A program made the position numbers and the translations under genes. A stretch of 6,874 nt of DNA from Thermoproteales archaeon (GTDB lineage Archaea; Thermoproteota; Thermoprotei; Thermoproteales; Thermocladiaceae), in NCBI GenBank assembly GCA_027068725.1, contig JAMOMD010000333.1, positions 1-6,874 of the forward strand, in the 5' to 3' direction. Position 1 is the first letter of the stretch, and each line of letters opens with the position of its first letter. The notes under the pieces are model-generated. The model saw nothing but the letters and a program-made list of their open reading frames with translations. It was not told the origin of the DNA and ran no database searches. Below, one piece after another: positions 1 through 6,308 of this stretch.

Positions 1-1
1 A

Positions 2-763
2 GCGCCAGACTGGATAGAGACACGTGGTGGAATAAAGACACAGCACAACGTTCTTCAGCAGATTGGTATAGATACAGAGCGCGAGTTTGGATTCAAGGTA
101 GTTGAGCCACTTCGTGAGCTCTATAAGGATCAGGTCAGGCAAGTAGCACGTGTGCTAGGCATACCTGAAGAGATTGTGAATAGACAGCCATTTCCAGGTC
201 CTGGACTTCTCGTGCGCTGTGTAGGAAAGGTGTACGAGGAGAAGCTCATGGTCCTGAAGGTCGCTCACGACATTGTTGAGCGCGAGCTCTCTAACATGGG
301 TCTAAGTCAGTGGTTCGCAGCAATATGGGAGCACGATAAGGTTCTCGATCCTGAATTGACAAGTCTACTACGCGAGAAGCTTGGTACATCAAACGTGTCT
401 GTCTACATATTCAAGAATGTCCGTGCTACAGGAGTGAAAGGAGACTCAAGAGTCTATGGACCAATAGCACTAGTTGAGGGCGAGGTACCTGAAGATGTTC
501 TGTACAGAGTCTACAGTTACATAACATCGAGAAGACCAGATATTGCACACGTGATATACAACCTGGACGAGAGAGAAAACGGCAAGTATTACGTAGCTAT
601 ACGTGCAGTACTTACAAGTAACTTCATGACTGCACGAGTAGCAAAGATACCACTCTCAAAACTACACGAGATAGCAAGCAAAATATTTGCACAGTGCCCT
701 GATGTGAGAGCTGTAGGCTACGACGTTGCGCCTAAACCTCCCGCGACTATAGAATTCGAATGA
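2..763 (+). CDS. guaA: GMP synthase (glutamine-hydrolysing), C-terminal part; 5'-truncated by window edge
   Basis: Catalyses ATP-dependent amination of XMP to GMP in the cytoplasm, the last step of de novo guanine nucleotide synthesis. The frame is open from base 2 and encodes 253 visible residues before TGA. An internal GTG at 152 is not the start, because homologous sequence continues upstream (APDWIETRGG, then EPLRELYKDQVR). The fragment begins late in the ATP-pyrophosphatase domain, then has the PFPGPG signature (fragment residues 63-68) that opens the C-terminal dimerisation domain, KGDSRVYGP (146-154), TSNFMTA (205-211) and the XMP-binding C-terminus KPPATIEFE (245-253). Between VYG and TSNFM lie about 51 residues, where bacterial enzymes have roughly ten, so this is a lineage-type insertion. 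The glutaminase half is outside the window, so a fused enzyme cannot be told from a separate archaeal B subunit. The next gene starts 7 bases after the stop. Confidence 0.97.
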   Translation, partial: APDWIETRGGIKTQHNVLQQIGIDTEREFGFKVVEPLRELYKDQVRQVARVLGIPEEIVNRQPFPGPGLLVRCVGKVYEEKLMVLKVAHDIVERELSNMGLSQWFAAIWEHDKVLDPELTSLLREKLGTSNVSVYIFKNVRATGVKGDSRVYGPIALVEGEVPEDVLYRVYSYITSRRPDIAHVIYNLDERENGKYYVAIRAVLTSNFMTARVAKIPLSKLHEIASKIFAQCPDVRAVGYDVAPKPPATIEFE

Positions 764-770
764 AAACTAG

Positions 771-1556
771 ATGAGTAGCTATGGCATAAGCTTCATGCTG
801 ATCCTCGTAGCAGGAATAGCCCTAGCAGCACTTGCCATATCTTGGCTATACACAATAACAAAATCCTCAGCAATGATGGCAGCACAGGAAACAGCAGAGA
901 AAATAATCAAACAAATAGAAACAGGAACACAATTAATGAAAGTAGTAACACCAGCACAGGTATTACTATACTCTCAAGATGTTGCCAAAGCTAAAATAGA
1001 TCTATACTTAATCTTTGGCACATATCCTCTTCAAATAAAATGGTCCTACGGTAATGGCAAAGTAGTACACATTTCCGGCATAGTATCAAGCACAAGTCCT
1101 AAATTAGGAGAAAATTGTGACTGTAATAAATATGGTAAGGAAATTCTCATGTGTAAATGTGGTGGAACTAGGTATTATGTACTTATGAATGATACTGTAA
1201 ATGTAATAGTTAGATATAGGTTAGTTAAAATAGCACTAGTTCATCACGGTCATTGGACATTATATCTGTACTATAATGCTGTGTCTATCGTAATTAATAT
1301 GTGGAATTTCACTACTATTCCACGTACTGCGAGTGTTCGAACTGGTTCTGTAATAAAATGTTCAAGCTATGTTACTTGTAATGCCATTATGCGCAATTTA
1401 CTATGCCTATACATTCCTATGGAGCTTGATGTTACAATCACGCCACTAATACCGTATGGTAAGACTCGCGTAGTATCAGCACATGTTGAGTGTGAGGTGC
1501 CTGGCATCTTGAACGTGTACCTGTGTCGTCACGTGACGGTGTGTCAGGTCTCTTAG
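771..1556 (+). CDS. Cysteine-rich exoprotein with pilin-like N-terminal helix, unrecognised family
   Basis: 261 residues of unknown function. The in-frame TAG directly before the ATG (768-770) forces this start, so no longer leader exists. The N-terminus MSSYGISFMLILVAG runs straight into one hydrophobic helix (about residues 6-28), like the assembly helix of archaeal type IV pilins. A cut after Gly5 is conceivable, but the usual preceding Lys/Arg is absent. A polar, probably helical stretch follows (30-70), then a beta-rich ectodomain with ten cysteines: two C-x-C pairs (116/118 and 128/130), then 197, 203, 212, 241, 252 and 258. One sequon, N179-F-T, is present. It starts 7 bases after guaA with no ribosome-binding site and may be read from the guaA message or leaderless. 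Codon third bases change from A-ending to G/C/T-ending along the gene. By position it is a pilin or pseudopilin candidate for the platform protein that follows; this is inference. Confidence 0.8.
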   Translation: MSSYGISFMLILVAGIALAALAISWLYTITKSSAMMAAQETAEKIIKQIETGTQLMKVVTPAQVLLYSQDVAKAKIDLYLIFGTYPLQIKWSYGNGKVVHISGIVSSTSPKLGENCDCNKYGKEILMCKCGGTRYYVLMNDTVNVIVRYRLVKIALVHHGHWTLYLYYNAVSIVINMWNFTTIPRTASVRTGSVIKCSSYVTCNAIMRNLLCLYIPMELDVTITPLIPYGKTRVVSAHVECEVPGILNVYLCRHVTVCQVS

Positions 1557-1570
1557 GCTGCTGACTTGGC

Positions 1571-1579
1571 TTTAAGTTA
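1571..1579 (+). promoter_or_regulatory. Candidate archaeal TATA box for the platform-protein gene
   Basis: TTTAAGTTA lies in the 53-base gap between the 771 and 1610 genes. Archaeal TATA boxes centre about 26 bases before the transcription start. This would put the start near 1600 and give a leader of about ten bases, in line with the lack of a ribosome-binding site before ATG 1610. The upstream BRE is not clearly consensus, so this is a reading by position and composition. Confidence 0.4.
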
Positions 1580-1595
1580 CCTATTATAGGATAGG
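1580..1595. promoter_or_regulatory. Operator-like palindrome plus repeated half-site
   Basis: CCTAT-T-ATAGG (1580-1590) is a perfect 11-base palindrome and is followed at once by another ATAGG (1591-1595), giving three copies of the same five-base half-site, one of them inverted. It sits between the candidate TATA box and the expected transcription start of the 1610 gene, where a DNA-binding repressor would block polymerase. No regulator gene is visible in the window. Function is inferred from position only. Confidence 0.35.
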
Positions 1596-1609
1596 CACGT
1601 GAGTGCTAC

Positions 1610-3145
1610 ATGTCATTTATTGAGAGTATAGCTGAGAGAGTAGCATTTGAGCAGGGTATTCCTCTCTCAGTTGCTAGGAGGAAAGTTGTACGTGGAATTA
1701 TTGGAATAACAGTATTCCCAACACTTGCTGCTGTATCTTATCTAGTTCTTACCTTTCTGCAGCCACTTTTTCCAAATCCTGCGCTTGTTCATGCAATCTC
1801 TATAATGGTGTTGATAATATTTCTCGCAGTTGGTATATACTTTGCACTTCCACTATTTACTATAGGTGGTGTACCTACAGATGAGGAAGATTTCGCGTAC
1901 TTGATAATAACTGCATACGCATCAAAGCTCGGGTCTAGCCGTGAGATAATTAGTAGGTTTGTTAGTAGTTTCAATACAATACTCACAAAAGTTACTAGAG
2001 CATTCTCTGCTAAGCCCCCTCCCAATATTGAACGTCTGCTCACGTTGATAGATGTTGAAGGTGCTTCTCCATCAACTGTCGAGAAGGCACTAATGAGATT
2101 TGAGACTATGCTTGAGAAGCGTGCTCTAGAGTTCAGGAACTTCACAGAGCTGATCAACAGCATGATCTTGGGAATCTACATAGTCATGCCAATACTCTCG
2201 CTCGTGTCCTACTTCATGGGCTCAAGTGGTGCTCTTCAGGGAACGATCCTCTTCTCTGTAGCTATGACATTCATGATCGTCCTGATTACCGTGATCAAGA
2301 CTCCAAAGTACTTTCCAAAGATAGTGCCATACTTGCCAGGTCTAGGTCTGACAATAATCGTAAGCTTGCTTGGTCTACTGGCTGCGAGAATTATGCATCA
2401 GGCAGCTTGGGTTGGTGTAGGAATTGCAATAGGCATAGGTGGCGTGCTGGGCTACCTGATAAGGAGAGACGAGGCAAAGCTGATCGATGAGATAATGGAG
2501 TCTCTGCCACGTGTCTTGACTACACTGTACGATAGAATTCGTGAGGCTCGTGTCATAAATATTGCACGTGCACTCGGTGAGGCTCTCAGGACGGCTCCAC
2601 TGAGCTTGAAGAGGCTGTTTAATCCATATCTAGACAATGTCAACATAGATTTTGCAACAAAGTTCAGAGACTACCTGCCTCTTGCAGTAGTGCTGAGATG
2701 TTTACAGGACTTCTCTGAGGTAGGAGTAACAGAACTCTCGTACAAGGTTCTGGCTGATGGACTTAGCAAGATCTACGAGACCTACGAGACGTATAGATCG
2801 GCCACCATTGGAATATGGGCAACTCTGTGCTTCATAATGCCTCTCGTCCTGTCAATAGCCTTCAGCTTAGTGACTTACGTTACTGCTAAGATAATGCCAA
2901 CGACATCCGTATCAGGAGCGGGAATTGGCATTGTCATAACGATACCACCAATGAACTACGTCATGATGTGTGGCGTGATACTGGTAGCACTATCAGGATT
3001 TGCTGGAGGATTTGCAAGATATGGCAGACTTGCTGAGGCTCTACTATGGATGGGACTGTCGACACTCCTATTCACATTCATGTCGTATGTTGCAGTACAG
3101 TCAGGACTGCTAGCATCCTTCCTGAAGAGCACAGTAGGTGCATAA
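1610..3145 (+). CDS. Type II/IV secretion system F-family membrane platform protein (FlaJ/PilC/TadC-like)
   Basis: 511 residues. It is the likely inner-membrane platform on which a secretion ATPase drives assembly of a pilus or pseudopilus. The layout fits the family's duplicated form. There are two N-terminal helices (about 28-53 and 62-84), a first helical cytoplasmic domain (about 88-180, beginning PTDEEDFAYLIITAYASKLG), four helices (about 184-203, 210-229, 239-260 and 265-284), a second cytoplasmic domain (about 286-397, containing IDEIMESLPRVLTTLYDRIRE), and three C-terminal helices (about 400-427, 438-466 and 475-505). Only three cysteines occur (364, 407, 454), unlike the exoproteins around it. 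The only in-frame start after the TAG at 1592 is ATG 1610. A short 9-base repeat encodes YETYETY near residues 389-395. Family assignment rests on topology and the helical domain pattern. Whether it serves a pilus, an archaellum-like filament or a secretion system cannot be decided without the ATPase. Confidence 0.85.
   Translation: MSFIESIAERVAFEQGIPLSVARRKVVRGIIGITVFPTLAAVSYLVLTFLQPLFPNPALVHAISIMVLIIFLAVGIYFALPLFTIGGVPTDEEDFAYLIITAYASKLGSSREIISRFVSSFNTILTKVTRAFSAKPPPNIERLLTLIDVEGASPSTVEKALMRFETMLEKRALEFRNFTELINSMILGIYIVMPILSLVSYFMGSSGALQGTILFSVAMTFMIVLITVIKTPKYFPKIVPYLPGLGLTIIVSLLGLLAARIMHQAAWVGVGIAIGIGGVLGYLIRRDEAKLIDEIMESLPRVLTTLYDRIREARVINIARALGEALRTAPLSLKRLFNPYLDNVNIDFATKFRDYLPLAVVLRCLQDFSEVGVTELSYKVLADGLSKIYETYETYRSATIGIWATLCFIMPLVLSIAFSLVTYVTAKIMPTTSVSGAGIGIVITIPPMNYVMMCGVILVALSGFAGGFARYGRLAEALLWMGLSTLLFTFMSYVAVQSGLLASFLKSTVGA
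3136..3140 (+). promoter_or_regulatory. Ribosome-binding site deciding the start of the 3147 gene
   Basis: AGGTG, complementary to the archaeal 16S 3' end, lies 6 bases before ATG 3147 and within the last codons of the platform gene. A GTG at 3138 would also open the frame but would overlap this site and add only two residues ahead of Met. The spacing therefore favours ATG 3147 and translation from the platform gene's message. Confidence 0.6.
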
Positions 3146-3146
3146 C

Positions 3147-3743
3147 ATGGTCGGAGACGTAATAATACTCGTAGGATTTATCACACTAGTTCTCGTGATA
3201 CTGTTTCTACTATTTACCATGCTACCCCATGCACTTGCACCACAGCCACTACAGATACTGTACAAGCATCAAGGTCTCACAATTACGTCCATTAGAGCTC
3301 CTGGCGGAATATTTGCAGCGGTATATGCTTCGTCTCCAAATAACTCAACAATAATAGTCGTAAGTTATAGACATGTCTACTACTTCGATATCTATAGAAG
3401 AAGTTTCGAAACTGTGACATTTATCGATTACAAATACGTGAAGGTCTGTTGTAAGTTAACTAAAATAGAAGAAGTTTACATACCAATAATTGAGAAGTGG
3501 ATTAGACTTGAGACTGTTAATACGTACGTTGTTGTAGCTTCTCCTTCAAGTTGCCAGTACGTTACTATACCAGAAAGATTGGCACGTGTACCTACTAGAG
3601 TTGTAGTGCCGTTCATGTTTAGTAACGTGACACTAATTCTAGAAGATTACAAGTGCAGACCTGTTGGTATTCCTGTAGTATTCGTTCCCTATGCCTCAAT
3701 GGTGCGTAGAGGTAATATTTTCGGCATAGTAGTGCCTAAGTAG
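3147..3743 (+). CDS. Small membrane-anchored exoprotein, unrecognised family
   Basis: 198 residues from ATG 3147, or 201 if GTG 3138 is used. One N-terminal helix (about 5-26) follows an uncharged start with a single acidic residue, Asp4. There is no class III or Sec leader with positive charges, so the helix probably stays as an anchor with the rest outside. The ectodomain (about 30-198) is mainly beta-like, with alternating hydrophobic stretches. It has an adjacent Cys101-Cys102 pair plus Cys136 and Cys170, and sequons at N65/N66 and N160. The start is one base beyond the stop of the platform gene, and the next gene begins 4 bases after its stop, so the three are almost surely co-transcribed. 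Function is not recognised. Context suggests a minor pilin, pseudopilin or accessory subunit of the apparatus built on the 1610 platform. Confidence 0.82.
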   Translation: MVGDVIILVGFITLVLVILFLLFTMLPHALAPQPLQILYKHQGLTITSIRAPGGIFAAVYASSPNNSTIIVVSYRHVYYFDIYRRSFETVTFIDYKYVKVCCKLTKIEEVYIPIIEKWIRLETVNTYVVVASPSSCQYVTIPERLARVPTRVVVPFMFSNVTLILEDYKCRPVGIPVVFVPYASMVRRGNIFGIVVPK

Positions 3744-3747
3744 CAGG

Positions 3748-4227
3748 ATGAATTTGTCTATCGACTTCCTGTTTGCTGCACTTATAGCAGTTATTTTAAT
3801 AGTTGCACTTCTCCTCTATGTCGCAGTCTATTTGAAACCTCCTGAAACAGTCACCATTCGTTCCTCTCTAATTCTTTCTCGCCTAGTTCTAGACCCTCTC
3901 TTCAACAAATATGTTAGAAATCTAGTATCATACTATACTCAGTGGGGAAGAGTTCCCAAGGAAGTAGTATATGATATCGAGGCACTTGCTAATAGCTACA
4001 TAGGCAATAAGTATTACTGCATGATAATATATTTACACTCTTGTATAATACTCTACGCTCGACCAATACGTGTTAAATATAATATTGATTTAGCAAGAAT
4101 TTCTAATAAAAAATGTGGAAACATAATCGGCATCGCATCTCAGGAAGGCATGTTCGTCACATTCTATAACGAGCTCTATGGAACATACGAGCTGTGTAAC
4201 GTGACTATCCTGCTCAAGGTATCGTAA
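3748..4227 (+). CDS. Small membrane-anchored exoprotein with pilin-like start (SIDFLF), unrecognised family
   Basis: 159 residues. The start is fixed: upstream codons back to the in-frame TAG at 3730 contain no other initiator. The N-terminus MNLSIDFLFAALIAV leads into one helix (about 7-29). The SIDFLF segment resembles the part that follows the cleavage site in archaeal prepilin-like proteins, with Asp6 where pilins have a glutamate, but no RRG/KKG leader precedes it. The ectodomain has four cysteines (91, 99, 123, 150), the first two spaced C-x7-C between hydrophobic strands, and a sequon at N151. It is joined to the 3147 gene by a 4-base gap. AGG touches the ATG and is too close to act as a usual ribosome-binding site, so translational coupling is likely. 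The role is unknown; a minor pilin-like subunit is the best guess from context. Confidence 0.8.
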   Translation: MNLSIDFLFAALIAVILIVALLLYVAVYLKPPETVTIRSSLILSRLVLDPLFNKYVRNLVSYYTQWGRVPKEVVYDIEALANSYIGNKYYCMIIYLHSCIILYARPIRVKYNIDLARISNKKCGNIIGIASQEGMFVTFYNELYGTYELCNVTILLKVS

Positions 4228-4270
4228 ACGGATTTTTGAGTATCTACTACGAGGCTATAATCGAATACTC
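4228..4270 (+). promoter_or_regulatory. Gap with T-run, weak TATA-like element and spaced inverted repeat
   Basis: The 43-base gap holds a T5 run (4233-4237), which could serve as a weak archaeal terminator for the upstream genes or as part of a poor TATA box for the next one. GAGTAT (4238-4243) and ATACTC (4265-4270) form a perfect six-base inverted repeat 21 bases apart, the second arm touching the GTG start at 4271. No ribosome-binding site lies at normal distance; GAGG at 4251-4254 is 16 bases away. Each element is weak alone. Confidence 0.25.
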
Positions 4271-5020
4271 GTGAGTTCCGAAGAGAAGCTAATACTACCA
4301 GAGGAGATACGCAAGGAGAAGAAGCTCAGGAGGGTGCATGAGCCATTTTATAGACAGCTGGTGATTAATCTTGCAAAAGCTCTAGGCGTAGTTCTAGTTG
4401 GTGCAGCAATAGTATTGCTGACACAGTATGGCTATGTGATATCTCCTGTACTAGGAAAATTCCTATCTGGTGTAAGTATAAGCTCGATGCCTGTTAGCAC
4501 ATTTGCACTAATTTCAAATACGACTATTCTGAAGCTTCTATTAGCAGCACAATCATATACAGTATCGTTCACAGTAACAAAATGTACATTAAATGGAAAA
4601 AACTGTACGAAAGGAATAGCAATATACTCCAGGAAGGGCTTAGAAAGAGAGTTCTATCTAATATGCATGTCTCACAAATGTACATACTATGAAGCTATCT
4701 CAATAAATCCGAAGGAGTGTCTACTCTCAATAAATGGCACGCGTATACGTGTAGTACCTGCATCAGAGCTCTCGATACCATTCATATACTACTGCAAAAT
4801 TACAGGAGTAGTCCCATCTCCTTCAGGATTCTGTGTAACATGTAATGTTGGTAAATTGAAAAACGTAGAAATGTGCTTCTCTAATGCAGCAATATTGTAC
4901 AAGATCGTCTATAAGAACGGCACTTACACATTTGAGTATACTCTAAGAAGCTTGATATCATCAAAAATGTACGTAAGTCCTAGCACAGCATTCTTCCTCA
5001 TCAGGAAGAGCAGAACGTAG
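4271..5020 (+). CDS. Single-helix membrane protein with cysteine-rich ectodomain, unrecognised family
   Basis: 249 residues from GTG 4271, the only usable initiator in the frame near this point. A charged cytoplasmic head (about 1-29, rich in Glu, Lys and Arg) precedes one helix (about 30-52), so the protein is probably a signal-anchor type with the C-terminal part outside. This differs from its neighbours, which begin almost directly with the helix. The ectodomain has nine cysteines (105, 112, 132, 137, 150, 175, 188, 191, 202) and four sequons (N83, N111, N155, N216). Short C-x6-C, C-x4-C and C-x2-C spacings suggest disulphide-closed loops; the C-x2-C pair (188/191) could instead bind a metal. 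The odd cysteine number leaves one free or paired between chains. Gaps of 43 and 60 bases on either side suggest its own transcription unit. The cytoplasmic head could touch the platform protein or its ATPase; this is inference. Confidence 0.82.
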   Translation: MSSEEKLILPEEIRKEKKLRRVHEPFYRQLVINLAKALGVVLVGAAIVLLTQYGYVISPVLGKFLSGVSISSMPVSTFALISNTTILKLLLAAQSYTVSFTVTKCTLNGKNCTKGIAIYSRKGLEREFYLICMSHKCTYYEAISINPKECLLSINGTRIRVVPASELSIPFIYYCKITGVVPSPSGFCVTCNVGKLKNVEMCFSNAAILYKIVYKNGTYTFEYTLRSLISSKMYVSPSTAFFLIRKSRT

Positions 5021-5036
5021 TGCAGAAAATCTGCAC
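5020..5036 (+). other. Perfect 7-bp hairpin at the end of the 4271 gene
   Basis: GTGCAGA-AAA-TCTGCAC pairs perfectly over seven bases around an AAA loop, beginning on the last base of the stop codon of the 4271 gene. No T-run follows, so it is not a bacterial-type terminator. It may protect the 3' end of the upstream message, mark a processing site, or act as a dyad bound by a regulator ahead of the 5081 gene. The structure is seen; its function is unknown. Confidence 0.5.
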
Positions 5037-5047
5037 AAGTCCCGTGC

Positions 5048-5056
5048 GAATATTGA
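5048..5056 (+). promoter_or_regulatory. Weak candidate TATA box for the prepilin gene
   Basis: GAATATTGA lies about 29 bases before GTG 5081. It would place a transcription start near 5078, giving an essentially leaderless message, in keeping with the absence of a ribosome-binding site. The match to archaeal TATA consensus is poor, so the call depends on position. Confidence 0.3.
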
Positions 5057-5080
5057 TCCTAGCATGGATACTACATTACT

Positions 5081-5854
5081 GTGAGACTAAGTAGACGCGG
5101 TCAAGTGCTGACTCTGATAATGTTTGTCATAACGATATTTGTATTGATATTAGTATCAAGCATGAGAGCTACACACGTGATGTACTATCCTGTCGATACA
5201 GTAATCTCAAGTCTTGAGCAAGGCCTTCTATCATGTGCATCATTTTCTGAACATGCAATACTGATCTATGGACTCTCTAGTGCAAGATCACTATTTGATA
5301 CTTGTTTAAGATCATACATAAAGTATTTGAATTCCCTGTATAACTCTAAGATAGGTCTATTATCGACCTATGTGAAAGTGGACTTTAAGGAATCGTGGAG
5401 TAACATTACGTACTGTGCAAGTTTTATAATGTATAGAATATTTGGTCTCAGCACAGGGTCTCCAATAGTAATTCGTCTATGCGAGTACTATAGTGCGCAG
5501 TACACTCTCTTTAGCAATATAATTGCCGTTGCGGATTATGTTAAGCGTTGTATCATATTCTCTTCAACGCACATCTGTTACAGGACGGTGAATATCCCAA
5601 TGTATGTAGCTTCGATGCTTAATGTTATTGTTGAGAATGTTACTAACGTAGTGCCTTGCTATACTGGACTAACCACGGCTGAGGAGTACAGGATTGCTTG
5701 TATGTACGTCAGGTCAGGGCTAGGGTATGCTGTAGAGCTTCCATTCTCGACTCCTACTGTGGTAGTTGTGTTTAGGCATGGACGAGCTGTCTTTCTGATA
5801 ATTCCCGTAAATCTGACGAACACCGCGACAGGACTATACGCTCTGCTATGGTGA
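5081..5854 (+). CDS. Prepilin-like protein with class III signal (RRG|Q), cysteine-rich
   Basis: 257 residues from GTG 5081; an in-frame TAG at 5060 rules out a longer form. The N-terminus MRLSRRGQVLTLIMF is a typical archaeal class III (type IV prepilin) signal: a short basic leader, predicted PibD-type cleavage between Gly7 and Gln8, then a hydrophobic assembly helix (about 9-28). The mature protein would be about 250 residues, larger than common major pilins, which suits a minor pilin or tip subunit. The ectodomain has eight cysteines (52, 75, 112, 134, 157, 166, 193, 207) and sequons at N108, N186 and N244. The RRGQ start also recalls TadE/TadF-like pseudopilins, but the rest is unlike any family I recognise. 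It is followed at 10 bases by the 5865 gene and is probably its operon leader. The processing signal is strong evidence that this cluster assembles a type IV filament-like structure. Confidence 0.85.
   Translation: MRLSRRGQVLTLIMFVITIFVLILVSSMRATHVMYYPVDTVISSLEQGLLSCASFSEHAILIYGLSSARSLFDTCLRSYIKYLNSLYNSKIGLLSTYVKVDFKESWSNITYCASFIMYRIFGLSTGSPIVIRLCEYYSAQYTLFSNIIAVADYVKRCIIFSSTHICYRTVNIPMYVASMLNVIVENVTNVVPCYTGLTTAEEYRIACMYVRSGLGYAVELPFSTPTVVVVFRHGRAVFLIIPVNLTNTATGLYALLW
5850..5854 (+). promoter_or_regulatory. Ribosome-binding site for the 5865 gene
   Basis: GGTGA, matching the archaeal anti-Shine-Dalgarno sequence, overlaps the stop codon of the prepilin gene and lies 10 bases before ATG 5865. 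The spacing is a little long but usable. It supports 5865 as an internal operon gene. Confidence 0.5.
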
Positions 5855-5864
5855 AGAGTACGGA

Positions 5865-6299
5865 ATGTACGAGATTGATCTTCTGATTATAACTGTGATG
5901 ACCTTGGCACTTGCTGGATTAATTGCCTTCCTGACTCTGAGTATAATATCGTACTCGTCTCATGCATCAGTCTCAGCACTCGCTACAGCGCTAGCTTCAG
6001 TGTGCTTAGCAAATTCGTCCTCGATGATTGTTCACATATCTCTTTCAGGAAAGATTGTCTGCACGAGAAATCTACTATGCACAACGGACAATCTATTGGT
6101 CATGTATCTTAGAAATATTGCAAATGCCAGCTTCGTACGTATTGGAAATCTCTTCTGCGTTAACAAGCTAGGTGATTATAGACTGGTCGTGTACTGTAAC
6201 TTCACGAAGATTGTAGGTCCTGTTAGTCTTCTTGTAGAGTCTACCGATGTTGAGCCTTGGAGTAAGCTCTGTGTCGTTCATGTTGATCTAGTAAAGTAG
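5865..6299 (+). CDS. Small pilin-like membrane-anchored exoprotein, unrecognised family
   Basis: 144 residues. Upstream codons back to an in-frame TGA at 5814 hold no other initiator, so the protein begins MYEIDLLIITVMTLAL with no basic leader. One helix (about 5-30) has acidic Glu3 and Asp5 at its front edge, recalling the conserved Glu5 of mature pilins even though no cleavable signal is present. A small Ser/Ala-rich stretch follows, then a beta-like ectodomain with six cysteines (47, 66, 72, 98, 111, 136), including a C-x5-C loop, and sequons at N50, N87 and N112. It lies 10 bases after the RRG|Q prepilin gene, with a GGTGA site on that gene's stop codon, so the two products are probably made together and may be partners. 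Function unknown; minor pilin or pseudopilin is an inference. Confidence 0.8.
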   Translation: MYEIDLLIITVMTLALAGLIAFLTLSIISYSSHASVSALATALASVCLANSSSMIVHISLSGKIVCTRNLLCTTDNLLVMYLRNIANASFVRIGNLFCVNKLGDYRLVVYCNFTKIVGPVSLLVESTDVEPWSKLCVVHVDLVK

Positions 6300-6308
6300 G
6301 AATTTAAT
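6299..6308 (+). promoter_or_regulatory. Candidate BRE/TATA promoter for the 6341 gene
   Basis: GGAA (6299-6302) followed by TTTAAT (6303-6308) resembles a purine-rich BRE plus TATA box. The expected transcription start would be near 6331, about ten bases before ATG 6341. A second T-rich element, CTTTTAAC (6320-6327), is too close to the ATG to direct a complete message and may instead be a weak termination signal for the 5865 gene. Confidence 0.4.

Noticed and set aside
152..154. GTG 152 as the start of the first gene
   Set aside because: The same frame is open to base 2 and the upstream translation matches GMP synthase, so the true start is left of the window.
1789..2163. Minus-strand open frame of 124 codons inside the platform gene
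   Set aside because: It lies wholly opposite a well-supported membrane-protein gene, has no recognisable domain, and mirrors that gene's hydrophobic codon pattern.
2452..2646. Minus-strand open frame of 64 codons inside the platform gene
   Set aside because: Antisense to the second cytoplasmic domain, with no start context and no family likeness.
2774..2790. TACGAGAC repeated at 9-base period
   Set aside because: A two-copy coding repeat (YETYET) inside the platform gene; too short to suggest a mobile or regulatory repeat.
3138..3146. GTG 3138 as the start of the small exoprotein gene
   Set aside because: It overlaps the AGGTG ribosome-binding core that is properly spaced for ATG 3147, and adds only two residues ahead of Met.
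5893..5942. GTGATGA and nearby CTGA, as in a C/D box guide RNA
   Set aside because: The motifs lie inside the coding region of the 5865 protein, no second C'/D' pair or terminal stem was seen, and such short boxes arise by chance.
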